From Candidatus Eremiobacterota bacterium (GTDB taxonomy: Bacteria; Vulcanimicrobiota; CADAWZ01; Ess09-12), in contig JAVHLM010000035.1 of NCBI GenBank assembly GCA_031082125.1, positions 1 to 63,772 of the forward strand: DNA of 63,772 bases, given 5' to 3'. The notes under the pieces are model-generated. The model did no database searches and was not told the DNA's origin. It worked only from the letters and a program-made list of their open reading frames with translations. Shown one piece after another: positions 8,625 through 16,750 of this stretch. A program made the position numbers and the translations under genes. Within the stretch, counting starts at the first letter, position 1. Every line of letters begins with the position of its first letter.

Positions 8625-10003
8625 TGCGGTGCTCTCTTTCTTGTTTCAGTGCCTGCCTGTTGTGCGGAACATACTGCAGACGTCATCCTCTCCCTCACTT
8701 CTTTGATTGTCTTGAAGCGCTGCTCCGGATCTTTTGAGAGCATCTGCATGATGACTTCTTCAAGGGCCTCGGGTATGTCGCGGCGGATGGCTCTGAGGGG
8801 CGGAGGAGGCTCAGTGATGTGCTTGAAGATTATGTTGACGGTATTCTCATCATCAAAGGGCCTTTTGCCCGCAAGCATCTCCCAGGCGATGATTCCCATC
8901 GAGTACTGGTCGGACCGGGCGTCCTGCTCGCATCCCTTGATCTGCTCGGGAGCCATGTAGGCCGGCGTTCCCAGGGCATTGCCCGACACGGTGATGGTGG
9001 AGTACTGCTCGCCTCTTGCCAGGCCGAAGTCCATCACGACGATACGGCCTTTCTCCGTGATCATGATGTTGTCAGGCTTCAGGTCCCTGTGGATGATTCC
9101 CTGCCCGTGGGCATATTCGAGAGCTTCGAGCACCGGGAGGTAGAGCTCCCAGAATGTGGCAAGGGGGAGACCTTTTTCCTTGAATCTTGATTTCAGCTCA
9201 TTGCCCCTGATAAGCTCCATCACCATGTACATCCTCTTTTCCTTTTCCCCGCAGTCAATCACCTTGAGGATGCAGGGGTGAATGAGCCTGCTCGTGATGC
9301 TTACCTCTCTTTTGAAGCGCCTTACAAACTCCTCATCCTTAAGGGCCTCCTGCTTGATGACCTTCACGGCTACGCTCTCGTCATCATTGAGTGTGTCGTC
9401 GGGTACTGCCCTGTAGACGGAGCCCATGCCGCCCTCGCCCAGTTTCTCAATGAGAAGGTAATCGCCAAGCTTGACTCCCGCAAGGGGATCGCTGCTGTCG
9501 ATAGCGCTCTTCTTGAGGGATTCCCACTGGGCCGCCCTTATCGTGGCGATCCTGCTCCGCCTGATATAAGGAAAGACCTTGAGATAGAGGACGGCGATTG
9601 CTGCAAGCACAAGGACAATAACATAGACGAGGTTGCCTATCAGGAAATAATAGATATCAAATATTACGGGGACCGTGGGAGAGAGGGTAAAGGTGCCCTT
9701 CTCGGGGATGCGGGAGGCACTCATCAGGACTGATACAGGGATGCGCTCCTCTTTGGAGTTATAATATTTATGCGTGAAATAGAGAGATACATGGGATATT
9801 CCTTTGAAGCGTGCGACATTGAGAGTTATCGGCTCATTGCTCTTTCCTACAGGGCTGCGTTCCAGCCCCACATGCACCTCTGCTCCGGGAGGCCATGTAT
9901 AAAAGGTGACGGTCCTCAGCTCAGGCTCTGAGGCACCGGAGATACCACCAAGAAGCCCAAAGGCCGCCAGAATAAGAAAAATCACTTTGATGATCCGGAT
10001 CAC
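8621..10003 (-). CDS. Membrane Ser/Thr protein kinase with N-terminal extracytoplasmic domain
   Basis: The 460-residue protein has a signal peptide (about residues 1-24), a beta-rich PEGA-like extracytoplasmic domain (TWPPGAEVHVGLERSPVGKS), one membrane helix around residues 113-140, and a C-terminal Hanks kinase domain. The kinase has GEGGMGSVY, VAVKVIK, HRDLKPDN at about residue 305, DFGLARG and APEQ, so it should be active. The order is the reverse of PknB-type kinases, where the kinase comes first. It sits inside the pilus operon with 4-base overlaps on both sides (8621-8624 and 10000-10003). Its likely role, by inference, is to phosphorylate pilus-machine parts such as the pilC insert or the ATPases. 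Confidence 0.9.
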   Translation of the reverse strand: MIRIIKVIFLILAAFGLLGGISGASEPELRTVTFYTWPPGAEVHVGLERSPVGKSNEPITLNVARFKGISHVSLYFTHKYYNSKEERIPVSVLMSASRIPEKGTFTLSPTVPVIFDIYYFLIGNLVYVIVLVLAAIAVLYLKVFPYIRRSRIATIRAAQWESLKKSAIDSSDPLAGVKLGDYLLIEKLGEGGMGSVYRAVPDDTLNDDESVAVKVIKQEALKDEEFVRRFKREVSITSRLIHPCILKVIDCGEKEKRMYMVMELIRGNELKSRFKEKGLPLATFWELYLPVLEALEYAHGQGIIHRDLKPDNIMITEKGRIVVMDFGLARGEQYSTITVSGNALGTPAYMAPEQIKGCEQDARSDQYSMGIIAWEMLAGKRPFDDENTVNIIFKHITEPPPPLRAIRRDIPEALEEVIMQMLSKDPEQRFKTIKEVRERMTSAVCSAQQAGTETRKRAPQ

Positions 10004-10653
10004 TGGTTCCTCACCGTCATAGTCTCTGTGAGCTCATAACGCTCCGGCTCCGTCGAGCCCGTATTGCCTTTTTTCTCCATCTTTATCGTTACCGTGAGGG
10101 GCGGGACCACTGCCGTGGCAGTTCCCCCCTGGGTCACCTTGAACTCAGTGACATCGCCTGCGAGGACCCGGCCTGCGAGGGATGGGTCCTCGGCAATGGT
10201 GCCCAGGGTGGCCTCATCGGCCCTCAGGGGCTTTACGGAATTAAGACTGAGCTGCGCGCTTATGGACGGCGGGCCGGGAGACTGCCAGACCTTTCTCACC
10301 ACGGGGCTTTCCGGCGACTTCCAGGAATAGACGATGAGCTTGTCTTCCCACTGCTGCGTCCCGTCCTCGAGGACTGTCTTTATGGGGATCATCCCCACAA
10401 GGACAGGATACCCGACGGTGCCGTTGGTGCTCACCGTAAGGCCGCTTGCGGCAGAAAGGGCCAGGTCCCTTTCCAGCGTGTTCATGACGCGGAGGGCCGC
10501 CTGCTGCATCTCTACGCGGAGCGTCCCCCTGGTGGTACCGCGGGCCGTGGGAACGAGCATTGCAAAGAGGAGTCCTAAAACGACAAGCATGATGCTTGCC
10601 GCGATAAGGATCTCAGCGAGGGTGAATCCCTGTGGGAGGTTTCTTCTTTTCAT
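10000..10653 (-). CDS. Type IV prepilin-like protein
   Basis: The 217-residue protein has the prepilin leader and cleavage site RRNLPQGFTLAEILIAAS (Gly-Phe, Glu+5), followed by the hydrophobic N-terminal helix. Cleavage by prepilin peptidase would fall after the Gly. The globular part is beta-rich and unrecognised, with GspJ/PilW-like character from its size and its position between a smaller prepilin and the assembly genes. It is coupled by 4-base overlaps to both neighbours. Confidence 0.85.
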   Translation of the reverse strand: MKRRNLPQGFTLAEILIAASIMLVVLGLLFAMLVPTARGTTRGTLRVEMQQAALRVMNTLERDLALSAASGLTVSTNGTVGYPVLVGMIPIKTVLEDGTQQWEDKLIVYSWKSPESPVVRKVWQSPGPPSISAQLSLNSVKPLRADEATLGTIAEDPSLAGRVLAGDVTEFKVTQGGTATAVVPPLTVTIKMEKKGNTGSTEPERYELTETMTVRNQ

Positions 10654-11033
10654 TTCGGGATATTGCTTATCCAGGTAATCCGCTGCAATGTCTGGGTAAG
10701 CTTTCTTTCTTTCCAGGAAACGGTGATCTTGATGCCTTTCAGTTTTGCCGTATTGGTGCCCGCCTGGGTAAGCACCTCATAGCCCACGTCATAAACGGAG
10801 CCGTCGGGATCGGTGACCTGGGCGGGAGGGGCCATGTCAATCCCGCTGAAGGGCCCCGCCCTCTTCTCCTCGAGAATTGACCGGGCAATGGCGCCTGCCC
10901 TGATTCGGTGCCCCGTTTTCCTCACGCCTGTGAGGGCTCCCGGCAGGATGTTGAGCATCACGATGATGATGAAACCGATAATGCTCACCGTGAATATTGT
11001 TTCTACCAGACTGAAGCCTTTCCTGGCTTTCAC
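10650..11033 (-). CDS. Small type IV prepilin-like protein (PilV/GspI-like)
   Basis: The 127-residue protein begins MKARKGFSLVETIFTVSII, a classic class III prepilin leader with short basic leader, Gly-Phe cleavage site and Glu+5, then a hydrophobic helix. A small beta-rich domain follows. Its size and place next to the PilX-like and larger prepilin genes suggest a minor pseudopilin that primes assembly. ATGA-type overlaps (10650-10653 and 11030-11033) join it to both neighbours. Confidence 0.85.
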   Translation of the reverse strand: MKARKGFSLVETIFTVSIIGFIIIVMLNILPGALTGVRKTGHRIRAGAIARSILEEKRAGPFSGIDMAPPAQVTDPDGSVYDVGYEVLTQAGTNTAKLKGIKITVSWKERKLTQTLQRITWISNIPK

Positions 11034-12916
11034 TGCGGCTGATATTCCTTCCAGAGCGTGACGCGCATATTATCGGCCACGTTGAGGAACTGGTTGATGT
11101 CAAACTCGAAGGTGCCCACCTGCCTCCTGTCAGCATCTTCCTCCGCCACCGTGGTAATCTCCTGCGCTTCAGCCTCGGCTTTTTCTTTCGCTTTCTGGAT
11201 TGCCGCCTGATAGGCGATCTGGAACTGGGCGTTGGCGCTTGCAATGATGGCGTTAGCAGTGGCTGCGGCGGCATTTATTTCCGCTTCCCAGTTCACAGGT
11301 CCCATAAACGCATTGTAACAGACCCAGGAAGACCATCCTGTTCCGAATGCGGAGACATAATACCCGGGGCAGAGATGGGCATATTGCGCGAAACCCGTCC
11401 CTGTCCAAAAATTGCTCATAGGCGCTATGTAAGTTCCATGAGGTCCGGAAACACTGATCTGCTGGTTGATCCATGGGCCTGCGACCTGGTAAGCACTGAC
11501 ACCATAGGCAGATGCAGAGGTAGTGGTTGTCGCAACAGTGATTTTTGAAACAATGGGTATCTTCACCTTGGTGTACTGGGGCACTTCCACGAGGTCGGCG
11601 TTGCTGATTTCCATGCTGCCGTTCTGGGCAGGGGCAGAGGTGGTGCCTACGGCTGCCGTGGTGTTCTCCTCAGGCGCGTTGGTGAGGAAGGAACCCATAA
11701 GGGTGATGTTGTTGGCAAGGAAATTGCCCTCGGTGTACACCACGCCCTGGAAGGCTGACTTGTCTTTCCCGTTGCCGCATATGCTCACGTCACCCTTGCC
11801 AGCCAGCACTGCCATGTTGTCTGTATCAAGGCTTGAGCCTTTCTCTATTATCGTCTTGCCGGTAACAAAGACCCCACCCTTACCCTTCAGGCCCCCGAAG
11901 ATGTGGAGGTCGCCGTCCACGTAAAGCTTTGCCCCGTCAAGCTTAAGGTCGCCCGTCACGGTGAGATCGCCCTTGCTTCTGCAATAACCTTCAATGGTCA
12001 TGCCTTCTATGGAGCCTTTCAGATCTTCAACGTACGGCAGTTCCTCTTTCGAAAAATTGTATTGTGTGATATCTATCTTGGGGAGCGGCACAGGATCGGC
12101 ATGAGTTCTCGTTTCGCCCTGTATCTCTGTCCCGCCGTCGGCGTCAACTTTTACTCCTCCGGAAGACTGAACGTTTCCCGTCACTTTCGTTTCTTTTCCC
12201 AGGGTGATTGCCTTGTCACCGGTGCTGTCAGCAGTGCTGTTGGAGGCCAGGTGGCCGGGAACGACATTGTCAGGCTTGATTTTATCGGCACCGGCCGAGG
12301 CATCTTCCATTTTCTTGACTGCCGTTACCAGGAGTCCGCCGCTGGACTGGAACTTGCCTGATGAGGCGATAACGTAGGGGAACTGGGGCACGTGGATGAT
12401 GGTTTCTATCTGGCGGACCGTGCCGTTGCAGATGCCTGTCCCCACGAGGTGGAGGCCGTTCTTGGGAACCGTGCGGCCGCACCCGTTCGCTGAAGTATCT
12501 TTCTTGATGTTGTTCAGGGACCATGGGATGCATACCTTGGTCCCGGTGACAGGGTTCACCACATCTTTCGCCCTGGTATCGCTGAAGGCGAGGAGGCCTA
12601 CGGCCGAATCGCTGCCTGTTGAGTCCCGGGCCTGCACTATGTCAGTATAGCCCGTGTTTCCAGAAGTGCCGTAATAGACATCTTTCATAACGCTCTCGAT
12701 GGCGATGGCAATTACTGATTCGGCCATGTTCCGGGCCCTGGCGGCGTTGCCTTCCCGCTGCACGGTGCTCATGTGGAACACACTGGTACCTGCGAGCACA
12801 AACGAAATCATCATCATGAGAAAAATCACCATGAGGACTGTGGCAAGCGCCGCTCCGCCTTCATTCCGGGAAGGTCTCTTTCTCTTGAAGAAGAAGGCAG
12901 AAAAATGCTTATCCAT
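11030..12916 (-). CDS. PilX-like pilus assembly protein with beta-helical (bactofilin-like) region
   Basis: The 628-residue protein has a basic N-terminus and one membrane helix (about residues 22-45, ATVLMVIFLMMMISFVLAG), preceded by EGGAALA, as in PilX N-terminal domains. A long glycine-punctuated region (about residues 230-400, e.g. GDLTVTGDLKLDGAKLYVDGD) has the rhythm of bactofilin-like right-handed beta helices. Near the C-terminus is an Ala/Glu/Lys-rich coiled coil (around IQKAKEKAEAEAQEI). PilX-type proteins are minor pilus components. It is the first gene of the operon, has a strong AGGAGGT Shine-Dalgarno, and is read from the promoter at 13026-13054. Confidence 0.8.
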   Translation of the reverse strand: MDKHFSAFFFKRKRPSRNEGGAALATVLMVIFLMMMISFVLAGTSVFHMSTVQREGNAARARNMAESVIAIAIESVMKDVYYGTSGNTGYTDIVQARDSTGSDSAVGLLAFSDTRAKDVVNPVTGTKVCIPWSLNNIKKDTSANGCGRTVPKNGLHLVGTGICNGTVRQIETIIHVPQFPYVIASSGKFQSSGGLLVTAVKKMEDASAGADKIKPDNVVPGHLASNSTADSTGDKAITLGKETKVTGNVQSSGGVKVDADGGTEIQGETRTHADPVPLPKIDITQYNFSKEELPYVEDLKGSIEGMTIEGYCRSKGDLTVTGDLKLDGAKLYVDGDLHIFGGLKGKGGVFVTGKTIIEKGSSLDTDNMAVLAGKGDVSICGNGKDKSAFQGVVYTEGNFLANNITLMGSFLTNAPEENTTAAVGTTSAPAQNGSMEISNADLVEVPQYTKVKIPIVSKITVATTTTSASAYGVSAYQVAGPWINQQISVSGPHGTYIAPMSNFWTGTGFAQYAHLCPGYYVSAFGTGWSSWVCYNAFMGPVNWEAEINAAAATANAIIASANAQFQIAYQAAIQKAKEKAEAEAQEITTVAEEDADRRQVGTFEFDINQFLNVADNMRVTLWKEYQPQ

Positions 12917-13025
12917 ACCTCTGTACCTCCTGGATTAAGATAAGAGAATACTGGGAATAAGACGAAAATCCAGGTGCGGGTTTTGCTTGGAACGAGCGAG
13001 GAACCTTATTCAGCTTCTTACCTGG

Positions 13026-13054
13026 ATCATAGCATAGAATTACCTTGGTTTCAA
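13026..13054 (-). promoter_or_regulatory. Sigma-70-type promoter of the pilus operon
   Basis: On the minus strand, -35 TTGAAA (13049-13054) and -10 TATGAT (13026-13031) are separated by exactly 17 bases. The start point would be near 13019, leaving a leader of about 100 bases before the ATG at 12916. Both hexamers are one mismatch from consensus. Confidence 0.75.
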
Positions 13055-13083
13055 GTGAAGGCGGTTTCTGTCCGGGACCATTT

Positions 13084-14547
13084 TCAGGCCGGCGGCGGGG
13101 CATCGTCACCGGGGAGCTCGGCGGTTTTCTTCTCTTCCAGCGGTGCAGCCAGCGCTCCATCGGCTTGCGTCGGCTTCTGCCCGAAGCCTGGGTCCTCCCC
13201 CTGCTTCTCCTGCCCGGCGGTCTGCTCCCCTGACTCTTCGGGGGCGGCTTCCTCGAGGGTGGCGCCGAAGGGCCCCTCTCTCTCGATTATTCTCCTGTCT
13301 ACAAGGAAAGAGCTTCCCTCTATCTTCTTCAGGTACTCCTTGATCTCATTGTTGATATGGGCAATCTGGAGCGGGTGGATGAGGGGGCGCTTTCTATTGG
13401 TGGCAATCCCTATGGAGAGGCTCACGAAGCTGAACTTGTTGATCTCTCCCAGCCTGTTCTTGCTCAGCACGAAGCCCCTTTTCCTGTCGGCTTCATCGTA
13501 GTAAAGGGGGACATGATCGTCAAAATCCCTGATGATGGCCTTGCAGATTTCCTCGACGCTCTCCGAGAAAGTGATGAACACGAAGCGGTCTCCTCCGAGG
13601 TGGGCCAGGAAGTCATCCTTCTCCCCTTTCTCCTTCAGGGCGCTCCATATGGTGGTGCTCAGGAAGCGTATGAGAGCGTCGCCCTTCTTGAAGCCGTATC
13701 GGTGGTTGAAGGAGCTGAAGTTGTTGATATCGACGGCCCCCACGGCGAACTGCCGCTTGGTGTCAATGGTGTCAAAAAGCATCTTCTCCAGGGTGGCGTT
13801 GCCGGGAAGGCTTGTCACCTGATTGAGATCCGAGGCGGTCCTCTCATGGAGCTTTGCCATAAGTGCGCCAAGAGAGAAGAGTATGACCTTCAGGTCGGGA
13901 TCGCCTGTCACGGGAGGCTTCTCTTCGCTTCCCGCCGAGGCTTTGGCGCTCCAGGCAGCCACCTGTGAGAGCGGTGAAGAGAGAAGACCTGCGGCGCAAT
14001 AGCTCCATATGAATCCCACAAGGAAAAGAAAGAGCACCACAATCCAGAAGTGAAAGACGTACTTTGACGAGAGGAGATCACCCCTGGGTATCTCCGCCAC
14101 CATGATGAGGACAAAGTCCGAAGGCTCAATTACGCAGTAATTGATGACCTTGATGGTATTCTTCTGTTCAAGATATTTCTCTCCCGAGGGCAGGTGGGCT
14201 TTTACATAAGGGAGGATTGTCTCCTTTTCCTCGATGAGCCTCTGGGGCTCCATGTTCTTCCTGTATTCCGAGAAGGCCACTTCCCTGCCATCCCGGCCCA
14301 TAAGCCATGCATAAAGGAGGCTGCCCACCTTGTAATACCTTATCTTGTAAGCAAGCTTCGCATCATATTCCTCCTGGTTGGTCACAATGGTCTCGAGCTC
14401 GCCCACCAGCCTTGAATACTCATGCTTTATCATGGTCGCGGTAAGTGCCAGCTCGACGCGCTGGAAAGAGAAGGCCATGGCGAGGGAGACAAGGAGAAGG
14501 ATGAGAAGATAGGGAGCCAGTATGGCGACAAATATTCTAAGTTTCAC
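13084..14547 (-). CDS. Membrane sensor with degenerate GGDEF domain (GGDRF)
   Basis: The 487-residue protein has an N-terminal membrane helix (residues 8-27), an extracytoplasmic sensing region of about 130 residues, a second membrane helix (about residues 165-190, FWIVVLFLFLVGFIWSYCA) and a GGDEF-fold domain. The signature reads LGGDRFVF at residues 317-324, where catalytic GGDEF or GGEEF is expected, so the catalytic Glu is Arg. The inhibitory RxxD site is also absent (EKDD). It is therefore probably not an active diguanylate cyclase, but could still bind GTP or act as a signalling scaffold. The last 70 residues are low complexity, rich in Glu, Ala and Pro. Confidence 0.85.
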   Translation of the reverse strand: MKLRIFVAILAPYLLILLLVSLAMAFSFQRVELALTATMIKHEYSRLVGELETIVTNQEEYDAKLAYKIRYYKVGSLLYAWLMGRDGREVAFSEYRKNMEPQRLIEEKETILPYVKAHLPSGEKYLEQKNTIKVINYCVIEPSDFVLIMVAEIPRGDLLSSKYVFHFWIVVLFLFLVGFIWSYCAAGLLSSPLSQVAAWSAKASAGSEEKPPVTGDPDLKVILFSLGALMAKLHERTASDLNQVTSLPGNATLEKMLFDTIDTKRQFAVGAVDINNFSSFNHRYGFKKGDALIRFLSTTIWSALKEKGEKDDFLAHLGGDRFVFITFSESVEEICKAIIRDFDDHVPLYYDEADRKRGFVLSKNRLGEINKFSFVSLSIGIATNRKRPLIHPLQIAHINNEIKEYLKKIEGSSFLVDRRIIEREGPFGATLEEAAPEESGEQTAGQEKQGEDPGFGQKPTQADGALAAPLEEKKTAELPGDDAPPPA

Positions 14548-14564
14548 CTCGTTACCCTCCGCAG

Positions 14565-15041
14565 TTATTCCCTGCTGAAATTTATAGGCTTGCCCTTCAG
14601 GATCTCCTTCTGCTCAAGGGGGGAAAGCTTCACAGAGGCGAGCTTCCACCTGTTCTTCTCACGCTGAAGATCACAGGTGCCCCCGTAGAGGGCATGGTAA
14701 TATTTTCCCTCATACCGCATATGGATCCGCGCTTTCACTTTCATCTTGGCAAGGTAACAGTCGCTGTCAAAGATCCTGATATCCACGATCTTTGCGCTCT
14801 CTATGTCAGCCGCTTTTTCCCTGAACCGCGGGAAGGGAATCTCCTGCTTTACTGCGAGGGAGAAATAGTCATAGGCGGCTTCATATTTTTTCTGCGAGAA
14901 GCACTGGAAAAAATTCTTCACGGCCTTCGATATCTCCTGTTCTGAAGCCGCGACGGGTGCCGCAGGAAGGACAAGGAGGGAGCAGAAAATAATGCATCGT
15001 AGCAGAACCTGTTCCACTACGATGCATCTGTTTGTTTTCAC
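14565..15041 (-). CDS. Small secreted or lumenal protein, NTF2/SnoaL-like size
   Basis: The open frame extends to 15233, but its 5' part overlaps the neighbouring gene and is arginine-rich shadow sequence. The best start is GTG 15041, preceded by AAGGA at a short spacing, which gives about 158 residues. A hydrophobic N-terminus (LLRCIIFCSLLVLPAAPVAA) looks like a signal peptide. The mature part starts with a helical segment (AVKNFFQCFSQKKYEAAYDYF), typical of NTF2-like 'lumazine-binding/DUF4878' proteins, followed by strands. An 11-bp inverted repeat lies within the first codons and could affect translation. Start assignment is uncertain. Confidence 0.55.
   Translation of the reverse strand: MKTNRCIVVEQVLLRCIIFCSLLVLPAAPVAASEQEISKAVKNFFQCFSQKKYEAAYDYFSLAVKQEIPFPRFREKAADIESAKIVDIRIFDSDCYLAKMKVKARIHMRYEGKYYHALYGGTCDLQREKNRWKLASVKLSPLEQKEILKGKPINFSRE
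14992..15027. repeat. Perfect 11-bp inverted repeat with nested inner stem
   Basis: On the minus strand ATGCATCGTAG and CTACGATGCAT are perfect complements around a 14-base centre, TGGAACAGGTTCTG. The centre itself contains GAAC/GTTC, and two G-T pairs can link the stems, so an RNA hairpin of about 17 pairs is possible. It overlaps the first codons of the gene at 14565-15041. No T-run follows, so it does not look like a terminator. Confidence 0.8.
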
Positions 15042-15060
15042 TAATCCTTCGCCGGGAATC

Positions 15061-15579
15061 TCAGCGCTTCTTGGGGCCCGGGGCGATATTACCCATCTGG
15101 GCACCCATCCCTGAGGACTTCTCAGGGCTCTTCTTCGCCTGGGGAGGCTTCTCCGCCTTGGCTGCCGGCTGCTTTGCCGCTGCAGGGCCTTCGGCCTTGC
15201 GCACCACGAGAGGATATTCCAGCGCAAGCTCATCGCTGAGATATATCTGTATCCAGTAGGTGCCGGGCTGGGGGAACATCACGTCCTGGAAAAGATTGAT
15301 GGCCATGAAGGGCGTTTCCAGCTCCTTGAGATCAAAAGGCTGCTTCCCTGTGCCGATGAGGGCAGACTTCTTATCGGGATTCAGTATTTTCATCTCCTGG
15401 GCAAAGTTGCCCTGCCCGTTGCACCAGCCGTTGGCGATAAAAAAGCCTCTCCCGGGGAACTTGAAGGGAAACTCCGGGAAGGGGAGCTCGTAGAATATCC
15501 TGCTGAAGCTGGGCGGCCCCTTCTCATCTTCCACAACTTCGAGGCATGGCACTGAGAACTGGAGAGACGGACGTTTCAT
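15061..15579 (-). CDS. Hypothetical beta-sandwich protein with Ala/Lys/Pro tail
   Basis: The 172-residue protein has no signal peptide. Residues 1-130 are beta-rich (SLQFSVPCLEVVEDE, FFIANGWCNGQGNF, YWIQIYLSDELALEYPLVV), a layout seen in small conserved bacterial proteins of the DUF6941 kind; that resemblance is from memory of the pattern and is tentative. The last 45 residues are low complexity (AAKQPAAKAEKPPQAKK). An AAGGTGG Shine-Dalgarno precedes the ATG. The gene at 14565-15041 starts 19 bases after its stop, so they are probably co-transcribed. Confidence 0.5.
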   Translation of the reverse strand: MKRPSLQFSVPCLEVVEDEKGPPSFSRIFYELPFPEFPFKFPGRGFFIANGWCNGQGNFAQEMKILNPDKKSALIGTGKQPFDLKELETPFMAINLFQDVMFPQPGTYWIQIYLSDELALEYPLVVRKAEGPAAAKQPAAKAEKPPQAKKSPEKSSGMGAQMGNIAPGPKKR

Positions 15580-15678
15580 GCTACACCACCTTATAATAGA
15601 TATTTTGTGCAGTCTTCAGAGAGCATTTCCAAGCCCAGGAGAAAACTCCCACTTCTCCAATATTCTTCACATGAAGGG

Positions 15679-15999
15679 CTATTCCTGCCCTTTCACGGCA
15701 GTCACTTTCCTGATGAGGGTGTCCATGGCAACTCCCGTTATTGCCAGGAGCTTGTCCTTTGCCCGGGCTCCCCTCACAAGGGAGATATCAGATTTTCTTA
15801 TCCCGAGGAAAGAGGCAAGGTATTCAATGAGGGCCTCATTGGCCCTGCCCTCCTGCGGAAGGGCCCTCAGCTTCACGTGGATGACTCCGTCCTTGAAGGC
15901 CGCTATCTCATCCCTGGCGGAGCGCGGGTGCACCTTGACCGCTATATGAATCCTGTTTTCCGTGAGGGGCCTTTCCCCGCTATTCCTCTTCTTTGACAT
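15679..15999 (-). CDS. DUF167/YggU family protein
   Basis: About 106 residues from ATG 15999; a longer TTG start at 16029 has no good ribosome site. It has the DUF167 pattern: IHIAVKVHPRSARDEIA, a strand VIHVKLRALPQEGRANEALIEYLA, then LVRGARAKDKLLAITG. The family (E. coli YggU) has no established role, though the conserved basic surface suggests nucleic-acid binding. It overlaps the 3' end of rnc by about 20 bases and belongs to the fabF-rnc operon. Confidence 0.85.
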   Translation of the reverse strand: MSKKRNSGERPLTENRIHIAVKVHPRSARDEIAAFKDGVIHVKLRALPQEGRANEALIEYLASFLGIRKSDISLVRGARAKDKLLAITGVAMDTLIRKVTAVKGQE

Positions 16000-16750
16000 T
16001 CCCGTCGGAGCCTGAGAGCCCGCTGTCAAGGTATGACTTCATGTAATTGAGAGCCATTTCGGCAGCCACCTTTTCCGCCTCCTTCTTGCTTGCGCCGCTC
16101 CCCTCCCCGAGGACCTCGCCCCTGAAATTGACCCTCACGAAAAAAGTCTTCTGGTGAGGGGGCCCTTCCTCTTTCACCACCGAGTAGAGAGGAAGGCTCT
16201 TGTAGTATTTCTGCGTATGCTCCTGGAGAAGGCTCTTGGAGTTCTTTCTCACGTCCGGCACCTCGTCGAAGGCATCGATAAAGTGCGATGTGATGAGCTT
16301 TTCTGCCATTTCCAGGCCCCTGTCGATATACACGGCGCCAAGCAGTGCCTCGTAGGCATCGGTGAGGACCGAGGGGCGCTCCCTTCCCCCGGTGAGCTCC
16401 TCGCCGCGGCCAAGGATCACAAAATGTCCCAGACCGAGCTTTTTCGCGATGGAGGAGAGAAACTCGGTGCTCACGAGGTAGGCCTTCATATGGGCCAGGA
16501 CGCCTTCAGGGGATTCGGGGTACTTGCGGTAAAGCAGGTGGCTTATCACCATTCCAAGCACTGAATCGCCAAGAAACTCAAGGCGCTCGTTACTTCCCCA
16601 TGGGGGTGACGACTCCCGGTAATAGGAGTCATGAGTGAGCGCCCTCAGGAGCGGGAGAGGGTCGCCGAACTCAATTTCCAGCGCCTCCTGGAGCTCTGTG
16701 AGCTTCTCAAGGAATGGAAGTGCATCTTCATCAAGAGACTCATGCATCAT
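15980..16750 (-). CDS. rnc: Ribonuclease III
   Basis: About 256 residues from ATG 16750. The upstream frame to 16810 overlaps fabF and is not needed. The RNase III signature NERLEFLGDSVLG carries the first catalytic acids, and DAYEALLGAVYID the second catalytic region. A C-terminal double-stranded-RNA-binding domain is present (about residues 165-235, ending ASKKEAEKVAAEMAL). The enzyme cleaves double-stranded RNA, as in rRNA processing. Its start overlaps the fabF stop by about 10 bases, and fabF-rnc linkage is common in bacteria. The N-terminal 25 residues are an acidic addition. Confidence 0.95.
   Translation of the reverse strand: MMHESLDEDALPFLEKLTELQEALEIEFGDPLPLLRALTHDSYYRESSPPWGSNERLEFLGDSVLGMVISHLLYRKYPESPEGVLAHMKAYLVSTEFLSSIAKKLGLGHFVILGRGEELTGGRERPSVLTDAYEALLGAVYIDRGLEMAEKLITSHFIDAFDEVPDVRKNSKSLLQEHTQKYYKSLPLYSVVKEEGPPHQKTFFVRVNFRGEVLGEGSGASKKEAEKVAAEMALNYMKSYLDSGLSGSDGNVKEEE

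Noticed and set aside
15042-15233. N-terminal extension of the gene at 14565-15041
   Set aside because: It is Arg-rich antiframe sequence of the neighbouring gene, with no ribosome site.
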